Source: Achromobacter pestifer (GTDB taxonomy: Bacteria > Pseudomonadota > Gammaproteobacteria > Burkholderiales > Burkholderiaceae_B). From it: DNA of 64,000 nt. This document shows, piece after piece, positions 9,017 through 17,818 of the stretch. The DNA is taken from positions 6,696,001-6,760,000 of the forward strand of contig NZ_CP053985.1 of NCBI RefSeq assembly GCF_013267355.1. Direction: 5' to 3'. Within the stretch, counting starts at the first letter, position 1. Each line of letters starts with the position of its first letter. Under the pieces are notes generated by a model. The model did no database searches and was not told the DNA's origin. It saw nothing but the letters and a program-made list of their open reading frames with translations. The position numbers were made by a program, and so were the translations under genes.

Positions 9017-9082
9017 AACGTTTCCTGTTCTTTTAAAAGTACTGTCCCGACGTACGGCCGACGACGGCATACGCCAGACGCC

Positions 9083-11338
9083 TTATTGTTCTTTCAGAGC
9101 GGCGGCGTACGCCGCCCCCGCCTCGCTTTCACTGTCCGTCGCAAGGCTCACCGTCACTTTCAATCCGCTCGCGTTGAACCGGAACGGCTTCTGATAGGAG
9201 AAACTCACGGGCGCGCCGGCATCCTGTCCGCAGTTCAGCCCTGCGGTCGTGCCGTGCGTGGGCCAGGTCTTGGGTATCTCGACTTCGCCGACTTCATTGC
9301 CATCCGCCAGCAATACTGCTCGCCCGGCGTTCTTTCCCGTCCGTGTGAAATGGAGTTCGACAATGGCATTGCCGGGCGGAGGCTGGTACGGGCTCTCGAT
9401 ACGATGCGTCAGCGACTCGGAGTACACGTACTCATAACAAAGCCGTCCGTTCTTCAGGTAAATCACGAAGCCGCCGAAATGGCTGCCCCAGGCCAACAGC
9501 ACGCCTCGCGGCGGCTCTTCGCCGACGGTGAATCTCGCCTCAATGGCATAGCTGCGGTCCGTGATGTCGGGGGATTGCATTCTGTCCACCCGGGCCATAT
9601 TGCTATGGAATTCATAGTGCAGCGTCTGGTTCATCTTGAGCCGCTCGGCCGCCCGCTCCCAATCCCTGTCATCCAAAGGCAGGACGCCATACCGTCCCGC
9701 CTGCTCCCACCAGAGGGCCACGAGTTCCTCAAGCTTCTCCGGATGCTGTTTGGCCAGATCTGAAGCCTCGGAGAAATCCTCGGACAGGTGGTAAAGCTCC
9801 CATTGGTCCAGGTCGAAGTCACGCCCCTTCGGGTGCCGTGAAACCGCCTTCCAACCTTGATGCCAGATGGCGCGATCTCCCAGTAGCTCGAAAATCTGGG
9901 AGTCCTTCTGCGTCGGCGCCTGGACGTCGGCGAGCGTGTAATTCATGCCGATGCCATGCACCGGCAATTGCGGCACGCCCTTGTATTGCCCGGGCGCCTC
10001 GATGTTCATGATTTCGTATAGCGTCGGCGCAATGTCGATGACGTGATGATATTGATGTCTCAATACCCCAGGATCGGCGATATGTCCCGGCCAATGGATG
10101 ATCAACGGCGCGCGGACCCCGCCTCCGTGCACGTTTTTTTTGTACCACTTCAGGGGAGTATTGGAGACTTGCGCCCAGCCGGTGGGGTAATGGTTGTACG
10201 CCAGCTCGCTGCCGATCTTGTCCAGGTGCGCGATGCCGACCTGCGGCGATTCCGTCTCGTAAACCATATGCTTACGCAAGTTGATCGCCCCAGTCGGGCC
10301 GCCCTCGGGGCTTGCGCCGTTGTCGGACAGCAATACGATCAGCGTATTGTCCAGTTGGCCGATGGCTTCCAGGTGATCGACGAGCCTGCCTACCTGATCG
10401 TCCGTGTGCTCCAGGAAACCCGCATAGGTTTCCTGAAGGCGCGCCAATAGCGTGCGCTCGTCCGCCGGAAATTCTGTCCATGGACGGACCCCTGGATTCA
10501 GCGGCGCAAGCGCCGTTCCGGGCGGCACGACGCCCAATTCCAATTGCTTCTTGTGTCGTTGGGCGCGAATGACGTCCCAACCGCAGTCATATTTGCCCTG
10601 GTGGCGCTCGATGTACTCCTGGGGCACGTGATGAGGCCAATGGCAAGCGCCGAACGCCAAGTACAGGAAGAACGGCCGTCCCTGGGCAGAACTGACGTGA
10701 TCCTTGATGTCGGTGATTGCATGGTCAACGAGATCCGTGCTCAGGTGATAGTCGTCCGTCTTCTCGAGCTGGATGGGACGGTTGTCCTGGCATAGCTCAG
10801 GATTCCATTGATCCGTCAGCGCGCCGTGAAACCCGTACCAGCGGTTGAAGCCCTTGCCTATGGGCCAGTTGTCGTGCGGGCCCGCCGCGCCGTAGTCGGC
10901 GATATTGGTCAAATGCCATTTCCCGACGGCGTAACTGGAATAGCCATGCAAGCCCAGAACTTCGGGCACGGTGGCCGCATTTTTCCCGACTTGGCCCGCG
11001 TACCCTGGATAGCCGCTGGACCATTCAGCAATGATGCCCACCCCTGCCGCATGCGAGTTGCGGCCCGTCAACAGGCAGGCCCGTGTCGGTGAGCACATGG
11101 AAGTCACGTGAAAGTTCGAATAGTGCGCGCCCTTCGCCGCCAGCCGGTCCATGCGCGGCGTCGCAATCTCCGACCCATAGCATCCCAGGTCGGCAAAACC
11201 CACATCGTCGAGCACGATAAATACGATATTGGGCGCGTCCTTGGGAACGCGAACCTGCTCCGGCCACGATGGCGTCGAGTCTCGATACGTGCGGCCTATT
11301 TCGCCTTTGAATTCATCTTCGGTTTTTTCCATTGTCAT
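9083..11338 (-). CDS. Type I sulfatase (arylsulfatase family), cytoplasmic
   Basis: A 751-residue alkaline-phosphatase-fold sulfatase that should hydrolyse a sulfate ester. Metal-binding Asp44/Asp45 occur in VLDDVGFADLG. The formylglycine motif is C-S-P-T-R at 82-86 inside a CSPTRACLLTGR segment, and the second metal site is LLSDNGASPEGGP. The C-terminal third carries the beta-rich domain of large arylsulfatases. No signal peptide is visible, so the enzyme should be cytoplasmic. The Cys-type motif needs a formylglycine-generating enzyme, which is not encoded in the window. A second start at 11332 has better spacing to an AAGGG sequence. It sits between a Bug receptor and a HisD-like dehydrogenase. 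Substrate unknown. Confidence 0.92.
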   Translation of the reverse strand: MTMEKTEDEFKGEIGRTYRDSTPSWPEQVRVPKDAPNIVFIVLDDVGFADLGCYGSEIATPRMDRLAAKGAHYSNFHVTSMCSPTRACLLTGRNSHAAGVGIIAEWSSGYPGYAGQVGKNAATVPEVLGLHGYSSYAVGKWHLTNIADYGAAGPHDNWPIGKGFNRWYGFHGALTDQWNPELCQDNRPIQLEKTDDYHLSTDLVDHAITDIKDHVSSAQGRPFFLYLAFGACHWPHHVPQEYIERHQGKYDCGWDVIRAQRHKKQLELGVVPPGTALAPLNPGVRPWTEFPADERTLLARLQETYAGFLEHTDDQVGRLVDHLEAIGQLDNTLIVLLSDNGASPEGGPTGAINLRKHMVYETESPQVGIAHLDKIGSELAYNHYPTGWAQVSNTPLKWYKKNVHGGGVRAPLIIHWPGHIADPGVLRHQYHHVIDIAPTLYEIMNIEAPGQYKGVPQLPVHGIGMNYTLADVQAPTQKDSQIFELLGDRAIWHQGWKAVSRHPKGRDFDLDQWELYHLSEDFSEASDLAKQHPEKLEELVALWWEQAGRYGVLPLDDRDWERAAERLKMNQTLHYEFHSNMARVDRMQSPDITDRSYAIEARFTVGEEPPRGVLLAWGSHFGGFVIYLKNGRLCYEYVYSESLTHRIESPYQPPPGNAIVELHFTRTGKNAGRAVLLADGNEVGEVEIPKTWPTHGTTAGLNCGQDAGAPVSFSYQKPFRFNASGLKVTVSLATDSESEAGAAYAAALKEQ

Positions 11339-11452
11339 CCCTTGCCAAGTCGTCGAGTCGTCTCGATCACATTCAATTAAAAGCGGCCCGGACCTTGCAG
11401 CTGCAAAGGTCCGCGCGGCGCGAGCCCAAGCCAGCGGGAGCCGACCGTCCGG

Positions 11453-12760
11453 TCAGGCGGCAACCCCGGCATAAGGCACATCGGTGTTGCCATATCGGCG
11501 GATGCGGATGTTCGCCTGCTCGCCGTGGCCTACCATGCCTTCGATGCCGCACAGCCTGGAGCAATAGCGGCCGACCAGGGCGGAAGCTTCATCCGTCAAG
11601 ACCTTCTGATAGGTGCAGGTCTTGATGAACTTTCCCACCCACAAGCCCCCGGTGTAGCGCGCAGCCTTGCCCGTAGGCAGGGTGTGATTCGTGCCTATGA
11701 CCTTGTCGCCGTATGCGACGTTGGTACGCGCCCCAAGGAATAGCGCGCCGTAGTTCCGCATATTGTTCAAGAAGTAGTCGGGATCTCGCGTCATGACCTG
11801 GACATGCTCGCTGGCGATAAGGTCGGCCTGCTCCACCATCTCCTCGTAGCTGTCGCACACGATTACCTGGCCGTAGTCGCGCCATGAGACGCCAGCCGTG
11901 TTCGCGGTGGGCAAGATCTTCAGCAGGCGTTCGATTTCCTGCATGGTCTCGCGAGCCAACGTTTCCGAGTTGGTGATCAGGATCGCGGGCGTGTTGTAGC
12001 CGTGTTCAGCCTGGCCAAGCAGGTCGGTAGCGCACAGCTCGGCATCGACCGAATCGTCAGCGATGACCAAGGTTTCCGTCGGCCCTGCCAGCAGGTCGAT
12101 CCCGATCCGGCCGAATAGCTGTCGTTTTGCCTCGGCCACGTAAGCGTTGCCGGGGCCAATGACCATGGTCGTCGGACGAATGCTTGCCGTGCCGATGGCG
12201 AAGGCGCCAATGGCCTGCACGCCACCCAGGGTATAGATCTCGTCCGCCCCGGCCAAGTGCATTGCCGCGACCACGGCAGCCGACGGCTTGCCGTTCACCA
12301 CGGGCGACGAAGCGACCACGCGCGGCACACCCGCAACCTTTGCCGTGACCACGCCCATATGCGCCGACGCAACCAGCGGGAATTTCCCCCCCGGCACATA
12401 GCAGGCCACGCTTTCCACCGGAAGATTCTTATGCCCGAGAATGACCCCTGGGAGGGTCTCGACCTCGACATCGCGCATGGATTCCTTCTGGAGCTGGGCA
12501 AAATTGCGTATCTGCTTTTGCGCAAAGCGGATGTCGTCGAGCTGCCCCGCGCTTAATTGCGCCATACAGTCTTGAATCTGAACATCCGTGAGCCTGAAAG
12601 ATTCGGGCGCCCATTGGTCGAACTTCCGGGAGTACTCGAGGAGCGCCTCGTCCCCTCGCTTCCCGATATCGGCAAGAATGCCGCTGACCGTGCTTTGCAC
12701 CTGCGCCGCATCGGACTCCGATTGCTCTTCCGTACGCCCTTGCTTCAGAAACCGAACCAT
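11453..12760 (-). CDS. HisD-family alcohol dehydrogenase (sulfopropanediol 3-dehydrogenase-like)
   Basis: A 435-residue zinc- and NAD-dependent dehydrogenase of the histidinol dehydrogenase family, which takes a primary alcohol to the acid in two steps. Catalytic features are kept: Gln/His in [13 protein letters not shown], Glu-His in ASEHVQVMT, Asp in [15 protein letters not shown], and a C-terminal His in [10 protein letters not shown]. The opening MVRFLKQ and the segment [12 protein letters not shown] resemble HpsN, which oxidises 2,3-dihydroxypropane-1-sulfonate, rather than biosynthetic HisD, and there is no his operon here. The ATG at 12760 is preferred over a TTG at 12772 because GGAG sits in front of it. 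It is probably co-transcribed with the sulfatase (114-base gap). Exact substrate is inference. Confidence 0.8.
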   Translation of the reverse strand: MVRFLKQGRTEEQSESDAAQVQSTVSGILADIGKRGDEALLEYSRKFDQWAPESFRLTDVQIQDCMAQLSAGQLDDIRFAQKQIRNFAQLQKESMRDVEVETLPGVILGHKNLPVESVACYVPGGKFPLVASAHMGVVTAKVAGVPRVVASSPVVNGKPSAAVVAAMHLAGADEIYTLGGVQAIGAFAIGTASIRPTTMVIGPGNAYVAEAKRQLFGRIGIDLLAGPTETLVIADDSVDAELCATDLLGQAEHGYNTPAILITNSETLARETMQEIERLLKILPTANTAGVSWRDYGQVIVCDSYEEMVEQADLIASEHVQVMTRDPDYFLNNMRNYGALFLGARTNVAYGDKVIGTNHTLPTGKAARYTGGLWVGKFIKTCTYQKVLTDEASALVGRYCSRLCGIEGMVGHGEQANIRIRRYGNTDVPYAGVAA

Positions 12761-12924
12761 CGCTTGCTCCAAGTTGATGAAAAGTTAGCTATCCGACATT
12801 CACGATTGCGCATCGAGTGCAAAAATTGCTATATTTTGCATTTCCGTTTGCGTCAATTATGGTGCAACTCAAAGTGCAAATGCAGTGCAAATAATCGGTA
12901 AAAACCCTCGACACAAGGCCCGCC
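12761..12924. promoter_or_regulatory. Divergent control region with GTGCAA boxes
   Basis: This AT-rich 164-base stretch separates the dehydrogenase from the divergent LacI gene. It contains four GTGCAA boxes in the same orientation (12817, 12862, 12874, 12885). A 23-bp inverted repeat with arms TGCAAAA (12818-12824) and TTTTGCA (12834-12840) overlaps the first box. LacI operators are usually palindromes of about this size, so the repeat is the best operator candidate for control of both directions. Confidence 0.5.
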
Positions 12925-14007
12925 ATGCATGACGACGACGAGTCGGCTCCCCAGAAGAAAAAGTTGAAGGACGTTGCAGATCGCGCGGGAGTCGCCGTGT
13001 CCACCGTCTCGCGGGCACTATCCGGCCACCCTGCAATCAGCGCCGCCACGCGCGATGCCGTTCAGGAGGCGGCGGCACAATTGGGATATCGCTTGCCCAT
13101 GCAGGGCAGAAAGCTGCGCAAGGCCGCGACGAAAGTCATCGGAGTCGTGGTGGAAGCGCTGCACAACCCATTCATCACGTCCTTGATCGCTCATTTGCAT
13201 GATGCGTTCGACGAAGCCGGCTACCACATGATTCTCATCATCGATTCGATGAGCGAGTCGAACTGCCTGCAAAAGCTGCGTCCGCTTGTCGATGGCTATC
13301 TGGATGGGCTAGTGCTGGCAACCGCGACGCTGGATTCTCCTATCGTCACGGAACTGAAACGCCGAGCCATTCCTCTCGTTCTTGTCATCCGCTCAGTCGA
13401 CAACTCGAACGTCGATACCGTGGAAATCGACAACGTTCATGCAGGGGCCGAAGCGGCACGTCATCTTTTTGAGCTGGGCCATAGACGGATCGGGCTGGTC
13501 ATGGGCCAACGCAATACTTCAACCAGTCGCGACAGATCGGAAGGCGCCTTGATCTGGCTGGAAAGCCAGGGAATTCGTCGCCAGGACATCCCGCTGATTT
13601 TTGGCATGTACACCATGGAAAGCGGCTATTCGAGCGCCATGACCCTGCTGTCTGGACCGCAGCCCGTTTCCGCGATCATTGCAGGCAATGACACCATGGC
13701 GCTGGGCGTGCTTGAAGCGGCCAAGCGCAAGGGAATCGCAGTGCCGCAGCAGCTGTCAGTCTTGGGATTCGACGATATGCCCCTGGCGGGCACGCACGTG
13801 ATGTCCCTCACGACAATCCGGCAACCGGTTGAAACGATGGCTCGCACCGCCGCTCGACGGCTGCTGGATCGCATCAATGGACCAATACCCACGACGGTAT
13901 CGCGGGATGTGCTGCCTATCCACCTGATCCAGCGTGAAACAACGGCGGCCTGCCTCAGCGCGCCGGTTGGTTCTCAAAGTCAAAGGACTCACTCGCAAAC
14001 TCGGTGA
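12925..14007 (+). CDS. LacI-family transcriptional regulator
   Basis: A 360-residue repressor-type protein. The DNA-binding helix-turn-helix lies at about residues 15-55 (LKDVADRAGVAVSTVSRALSG), followed by the hinge helix and a periplasmic-binding-like sensor domain with the usual IGVVVEALHNPFI opening and FDDMPLAG near the end. AAGG lies six bases before the ATG. It is divergent from the dehydrogenase-sulfatase-Bug genes, so those are its likely targets and the inducer is probably their substrate. The C-terminal tail after the sensor domain is a little longer than usual and Ser/Gln-rich. It ends 36 bases from the convergent amidase. Confidence 0.92.
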   Translation: MHDDDESAPQKKKLKDVADRAGVAVSTVSRALSGHPAISAATRDAVQEAAAQLGYRLPMQGRKLRKAATKVIGVVVEALHNPFITSLIAHLHDAFDEAGYHMILIIDSMSESNCLQKLRPLVDGYLDGLVLATATLDSPIVTELKRRAIPLVLVIRSVDNSNVDTVEIDNVHAGAEAARHLFELGHRRIGLVMGQRNTSTSRDRSEGALIWLESQGIRRQDIPLIFGMYTMESGYSSAMTLLSGPQPVSAIIAGNDTMALGVLEAAKRKGIAVPQQLSVLGFDDMPLAGTHVMSLTTIRQPVETMARTAARRLLDRINGPIPTTVSRDVLPIHLIQRETTAACLSAPVGSQSQRTHSQTR

Positions 14008-14043
14008 CCTTCCACACAGGATCATGCTCTGGTCAGGGGCTGT

Positions 14044-15396
14044 TCAAACCTGGTGGGCGGTCGACCCCAGAATGCGCTCGGCGCAGCGCGCCCAGTACAG
14101 CAGCCGCGCATCTTCCTTCACGAAGCCGACCATCTGGAAGCCCAGCGGCAGGCCGTTGGGGCCGCGCGCGACGGGCAAGGTGATGGACGGGTTGTGCAGC
14201 AGGGACCAGATGCGGATGAAGGCCGAGCTGCCGGTGGAGCTGGCCGGCGGCGCCTCGCCCAGCGTGGACGGCATGGCGACCGCGTCGACCTCGCGCGCGG
14301 CATCGTAGAAATCGCGGCGGCAGGCGTCGGCGGCGTCCAGCGCGGCGGCGTAGTCGGCCGCGGATAGCCCCTCGCCCATGGTCAGGTACTCGATCAGCCC
14401 GGGATCGCACAGCGCCGCATGGTCGCGCTTGAGCGCGGCGTACTCGCGCGCCAGGTCGTAGGCCATGATCACGTCCTGCGCCTCGCCCATGGTGTCGAAG
14501 GCCGGCGGCATGGCCAGCTCGGTGACTGTCACGCCTGCGGCAGCCAGCGTGCGCAGATTGGCCTCGAAGCTCTCGCGCATGCAGGGCTCGGTGTCGGCCC
14601 AGTCCTTCGGCCGCCATACGCCCAGGCGGAAATCGCTGCGCAGCGTCGAGGCCGGATCGAAGCGCGGGTCGCCGGTGAACGCGCGCATGAACAGCGCCGC
14701 ATCGTCGACCGAGCGCGAGATCGGACCGATCACGTCCAATACCCGCGAATAGCGCCGGATCGCCACGTAGGGAATGGCGTCCAGCGTGGGCTTGAAGCCC
14801 ACCGCGCCGCAGAACGCCGACGGCCGCAGGATGGAGCCCGCCGTCTGCGTGCCGATGGACAGTGGCGCCATGAAGTCGGCGACGGCCGCCGCCGAGCCGG
14901 CCGAGGACGCGGCCGGCGTGCGGGTCAGGTCATGCGGGTTGCGCGCGGGCCCCGGCAGCATGATGGCATGGCGCGACACGGTGTTCTTGCCCAGCACGTT
15001 AAAGCCCAGTGCCTGCGCCTGCGTCACCACGGGCGCGTCCGCCTCGGGCTGGCGGCCGGGGAAGATCTCGGGATCGCCCAACTCGGTGGGCATGGCCGCC
15101 GTGTCGATGGTGTCCTTGATGCCCAGCGGCACGCCGTCCAGCGCGCGCCGCCGGCCATGGCGGTCCCATTCCCGGGCGCGGGCCAGCGCGCCCTCGGCGT
15201 CCACTCGCACCCAGGCCTTGACGCCGCCGTTGCGTTCCTCGATGCGGTCCAGGCAGGCGCGCGCCCAGGCCTCGCAGGTCAGCCTGCCCTGCTCCAGCGC
15301 GGCCAGGCCCTGGGTGGCGGTCAAAGTGGCGATGGCGCCGGGCGCCGGGCGGCGCGCAACGGACGCCGGGGAAACACTCGTGTCGGAAGTACGCAA
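14044..15396 (-). CDS. Amidase signature family hydrolase
   Basis: A 450-residue amidase-signature enzyme that hydrolyses an amide to acid and ammonia or amine. The catalytic triad is visible: Lys94 in PLGIKDTID, cis-Ser164 in AASSAGSAAAV, and nucleophile Ser188 in GTQTAGSILRPS. The usual GGSS is AASS here, a mild departure. The start is a TTG at 15396 supported by AGGAG seven bases ahead; no good ATG exists nearby. It is the last gene of the Liv-type importer operon (35-base gap after livF), so the imported compound may be an amide. It is unlikely to be GatA, because gatB/gatC are absent and the length is short. Confidence 0.88.
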   Translation of the reverse strand: MRTSDTSVSPASVARRPAPGAIATLTATQGLAALEQGRLTCEAWARACLDRIEERNGGVKAWVRVDAEGALARAREWDRHGRRRALDGVPLGIKDTIDTAAMPTELGDPEIFPGRQPEADAPVVTQAQALGFNVLGKNTVSRHAIMLPGPARNPHDLTRTPAASSAGSAAAVADFMAPLSIGTQTAGSILRPSAFCGAVGFKPTLDAIPYVAIRRYSRVLDVIGPISRSVDDAALFMRAFTGDPRFDPASTLRSDFRLGVWRPKDWADTEPCMRESFEANLRTLAAAGVTVTELAMPPAFDTMGEAQDVIMAYDLAREYAALKRDHAALCDPGLIEYLTMGEGLSAADYAAALDAADACRRDFYDAAREVDAVAMPSTLGEAPPASSTGSSAFIRIWSLLHNPSITLPVARGPNGLPLGFQMVGFVKEDARLLYWARCAERILGSTAHQV

Positions 15397-15431
15397 GATA
15401 CGGCTCCTGGAAAGGATGCAGGAAAGGGACG

Positions 15432-16157
15432 CTAGGCGCCTGACGGCTGGGCATGGCCGCCCCGCCCTATATACAAATCGCTCATATGCTGGTTGGCCAG
15501 CAACGCCTGCCCCGTGTCGGTCAGCACGATGCGGCCGGAATCCAGGATGTAGCCGCGGTCGCTGAACGCCAGCGCCTGGCGCGCGCGCTGCTCCACCATC
15601 AGCACGCCCACGCCGATCTGCGGCAGGCGCCGCACTTCGGCAAACACTTGCTCGGTCAGCGCCGGCGACAAGGCGGCCGACGGTTCATCCAGCACCATCA
15701 GCCGCGGCGAGGACATCAGCGCGCGGGCGAAGGCCAGTTGCTGGCGCTCGCCGCCGGACAGGTTCTCGGCGTGGGTCTTGCGCCGCCCGGCCAGGGCGGG
15801 AAACAAGTCGAACATGTCGCGGATGCGCTTTTCGCGCGCCTGCACGTGTTCAACCACCTGCAGGTTCTCCAGCACGGTCAGCGCGCCGAACACATTGCGC
15901 ACCTGCGGCACATAGGAAATGCCGATGCGCACGCGCTCCTCGACCGGCAGCGTGAGCAGGTCGCGGCCATCGAAGGCCATGGCGCCGGCGATGCGCGGCA
16001 GCAGGCCCATCACCGCCTTGACCAGCGTGGACTTGCCCGCGCCGTTGGTGCCGGCGATGGTGACGATCTCGCGCGGCGCCACGTGCATGTCGATGCCGGA
16101 CACGATATCGACCTCGCCGTAGCCGCCGGACAGGCCTTGCATGACGAGCTGGCTCAT
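15432..16157 (-). CDS. livF: Branched-chain-type ABC importer, ATPase (LivF)
   Basis: A 241-residue ATPase of the LivF class. Walker A is GTNGAGKST (about 36-44), the signature is LSGGERQQLAFARAL and Walker B is LMVLDEPSAAL. It starts at 16157, overlapping the livG stop by ATGA. With LivG it powers the LivHM channel. The Liv-type family carries amino acids, amides, urea and aromatic acids, so the name marks the family only and not leucine transport. Confidence 0.92.
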   Translation of the reverse strand: MSQLVMQGLSGGYGEVDIVSGIDMHVAPREIVTIAGTNGAGKSTLVKAVMGLLPRIAGAMAFDGRDLLTLPVEERVRIGISYVPQVRNVFGALTVLENLQVVEHVQAREKRIRDMFDLFPALAGRRKTHAENLSGGERQQLAFARALMSSPRLMVLDEPSAALSPALTEQVFAEVRRLPQIGVGVLMVEQRARQALAFSDRGYILDSGRIVLTDTGQALLANQHMSDLYIGRGGHAQPSGA

Positions 16158-16915
16158 ATCACTCCCCCCATGTACGCTTCGCGCACCTGTTCATTGGCCA
16201 GGACGCTGTCGGGCGAGCCTTCGGCGATGACCCGCCCGCGGTCCATGACGTACATGCGCGGCACGATGCGCGACAGCTCTTCCAGGTTGTGTTCGATGAT
16301 GGCGACGGTCAGGCCGCGCTGGTTCAGCTCCACGATGCGCGCCGATAGCTCTTCGATCAGCACCGGATTGACGCCGGCGAACGGTTCGTCCAGCAGGATG
16401 CAGCGCGGCTCCAGCATCAGCAGCCGCCCCAGCTCCAGCAGCTTCTTCTGGCCGCCCGAGAGTTTCCCCGCGGGCTCGTCCGCCACGCGCGACAGGTTCA
16501 GGAAGGCCAGCAATTCGTGCACCCGCTCCGCGTTGCGCGCCTCTTCGCGGGCGACTTCGCGGCGGGCGAAGACCAACGCCGCCAGCTTTTCGCCGCGCTG
16601 GTCCGGCGCGGCGGCCATCATGTTGTCGAAGACCGTCAGCTGGCTGAACTCGCGCGGCACCTGGAAGGTGCGCGCCAGGCCCCGGCGCACGCGCTGGTGC
16701 ACCGCCACGCCCGTGATGTCTTCATCGGCGAAGCGCACCGACCCGGAACTGGGCGGGATGTAGCCCGTGACCACCGAGAACAGCGTGCTCTTGCCCGCGC
16801 CGTTGGTGCCGATCACCCCGACCATTTCACCCTTGCGCACTTCCAGCGACACGTCGTCCAGCGCCTTGAAGCCGCCGAAACTGGCGCTCAGCCCTTTGAT
16901 GCAAAGCAGCGTCAT
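16154..16915 (-). CDS. livG: Branched-chain-type ABC importer, ATPase (LivG)
   Basis: A 253-residue ATPase of the LivG class. Walker A is GTNGAGKST, the signature is LSGGQKKLLELGR, Walker B is CILLDEPFAGVNP and the switch His lies in AIIEHNLEEL. The start MTLLCIKG at 16915 overlaps the livM stop by ATGA; a longer upstream open frame is a shadow of livM. It partners LivF in one heterodimeric ATPase. Confidence 0.92.
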   Translation of the reverse strand: MTLLCIKGLSASFGGFKALDDVSLEVRKGEMVGVIGTNGAGKSTLFSVVTGYIPPSSGSVRFADEDITGVAVHQRVRRGLARTFQVPREFSQLTVFDNMMAAAPDQRGEKLAALVFARREVAREEARNAERVHELLAFLNLSRVADEPAGKLSGGQKKLLELGRLLMLEPRCILLDEPFAGVNPVLIEELSARIVELNQRGLTVAIIEHNLEELSRIVPRMYVMDRGRVIAEGSPDSVLANEQVREAYMGGVI

Positions 16916-17814
16916 GCCTTTCTCCTGCGGGTGGTGCTTGTGTTGCCGAAAATGCCCTGGGGCCGGTAAAGCACCACGCAGATGAGCGCCAGGCCGATGA
17001 CGCCGATGCGCACGCTGGCCATCTGCACCTCCGAGATGCCGCCGACGAAGTCGCGCACAAAGCGCGAGCCTTCCAGGAACCCGACCAGCAGCACCGTGCC
17101 AGCCACCACGCCGCTCAGCCGCCCCACCCCGCCCAGGATGATGGCGATCCAGATGTAGAAGGTGATCAGCGGCACGAACTGTTCCGGACTGATGAAGGTC
17201 AGGTAGTGCGCCTGGAAGGCGCCCGCCAGGCCGGCCAGCCCCGCGCCCAGCATCAGCGAACGGGTCTTGAAACGGGCCGGATCCTTGCCCAGTGCCCGCA
17301 CCGCCACCTCGTTGTCGCGCACCGCCTCGATCACGCGGCCGAAGGGGCTGCGTATCACCAGGTGGATCAGGAGCAAGGCGCCGGCGTTGACCGCCAACAA
17401 CAGCAGCATGATCCACAGGTCCACCGTCTGCGGCGAGGCCCAGCCCGCGAACAGCCGCGGGATGCCCGGCAGGCCGTGCATGCCGCGCGTCAGCCATTCC
17501 TCGGTCTGCAGCATCATGCGCACCGACTCCGAGAAGCCCAGCGTCACGATGGCGAGGTAGTCGCTGCCCAGCCGCAAGGCGATCATGCCCAGCGGCCAGG
17601 CCGCCAGCGCCGCGAAGGCGGCGGCCGCCGCCATGGAGATGGGTATGGGCACGCCCTTGAGCGACAGCAGGGCCGAGGTATAGGCGCCGATGGCGAAGAA
17701 GCCGACGTGGCCGAAGTTGATCAATCCGGTGAACCCGTAGTGCAGCGACAGGCCGAAGGCCAGCAGCATGTAGATCAGGATCCCGATGGCGATTGCAATC
17801 AGATAGGCTTCCAT
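16912..17814 (-). CDS. livM: Branched-chain-type ABC importer, permease (LivM)
   Basis: A 300-residue inner-membrane permease of the LivM class with eight or more hydrophobic segments. Family landmarks are LSLHYGFTGLINFGHVGFF near residue 25, RLGSDYLAIVTLGF, and the coupling region FGRVIEAVRDNEVAVRALG. The start MEAYLIA at 17814 lies 4 bases after the livH stop; a longer frame upstream is Cys/Arg-rich shadow sequence. It is somewhat shorter than E. coli LivM (about 425), as is usual for this subgroup. Confidence 0.92.
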   Translation of the reverse strand: MEAYLIAIAIGILIYMLLAFGLSLHYGFTGLINFGHVGFFAIGAYTSALLSLKGVPIPISMAAAAAFAALAAWPLGMIALRLGSDYLAIVTLGFSESVRMMLQTEEWLTRGMHGLPGIPRLFAGWASPQTVDLWIMLLLLAVNAGALLLIHLVIRSPFGRVIEAVRDNEVAVRALGKDPARFKTRSLMLGAGLAGLAGAFQAHYLTFISPEQFVPLITFYIWIAIILGGVGRLSGVVAGTVLLVGFLEGSRFVRDFVGGISEVQMASVRIGVIGLALICVVLYRPQGIFGNTSTTRRRKA

Positions 17815-17818
17815 GATT

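Noticed and set aside
11453..12760. Assignment of the dehydrogenase as biosynthetic HisD
   Set aside because: No other his genes are near, and the N-terminus and the GGLWVGKF segment fit the catabolic HpsN-like branch better.
16154..17497. A 447-residue frame extending livG into livM
   Set aside because: The extension is a shadow of livM. The ATGA overlap at 16915 marks the true livG start.
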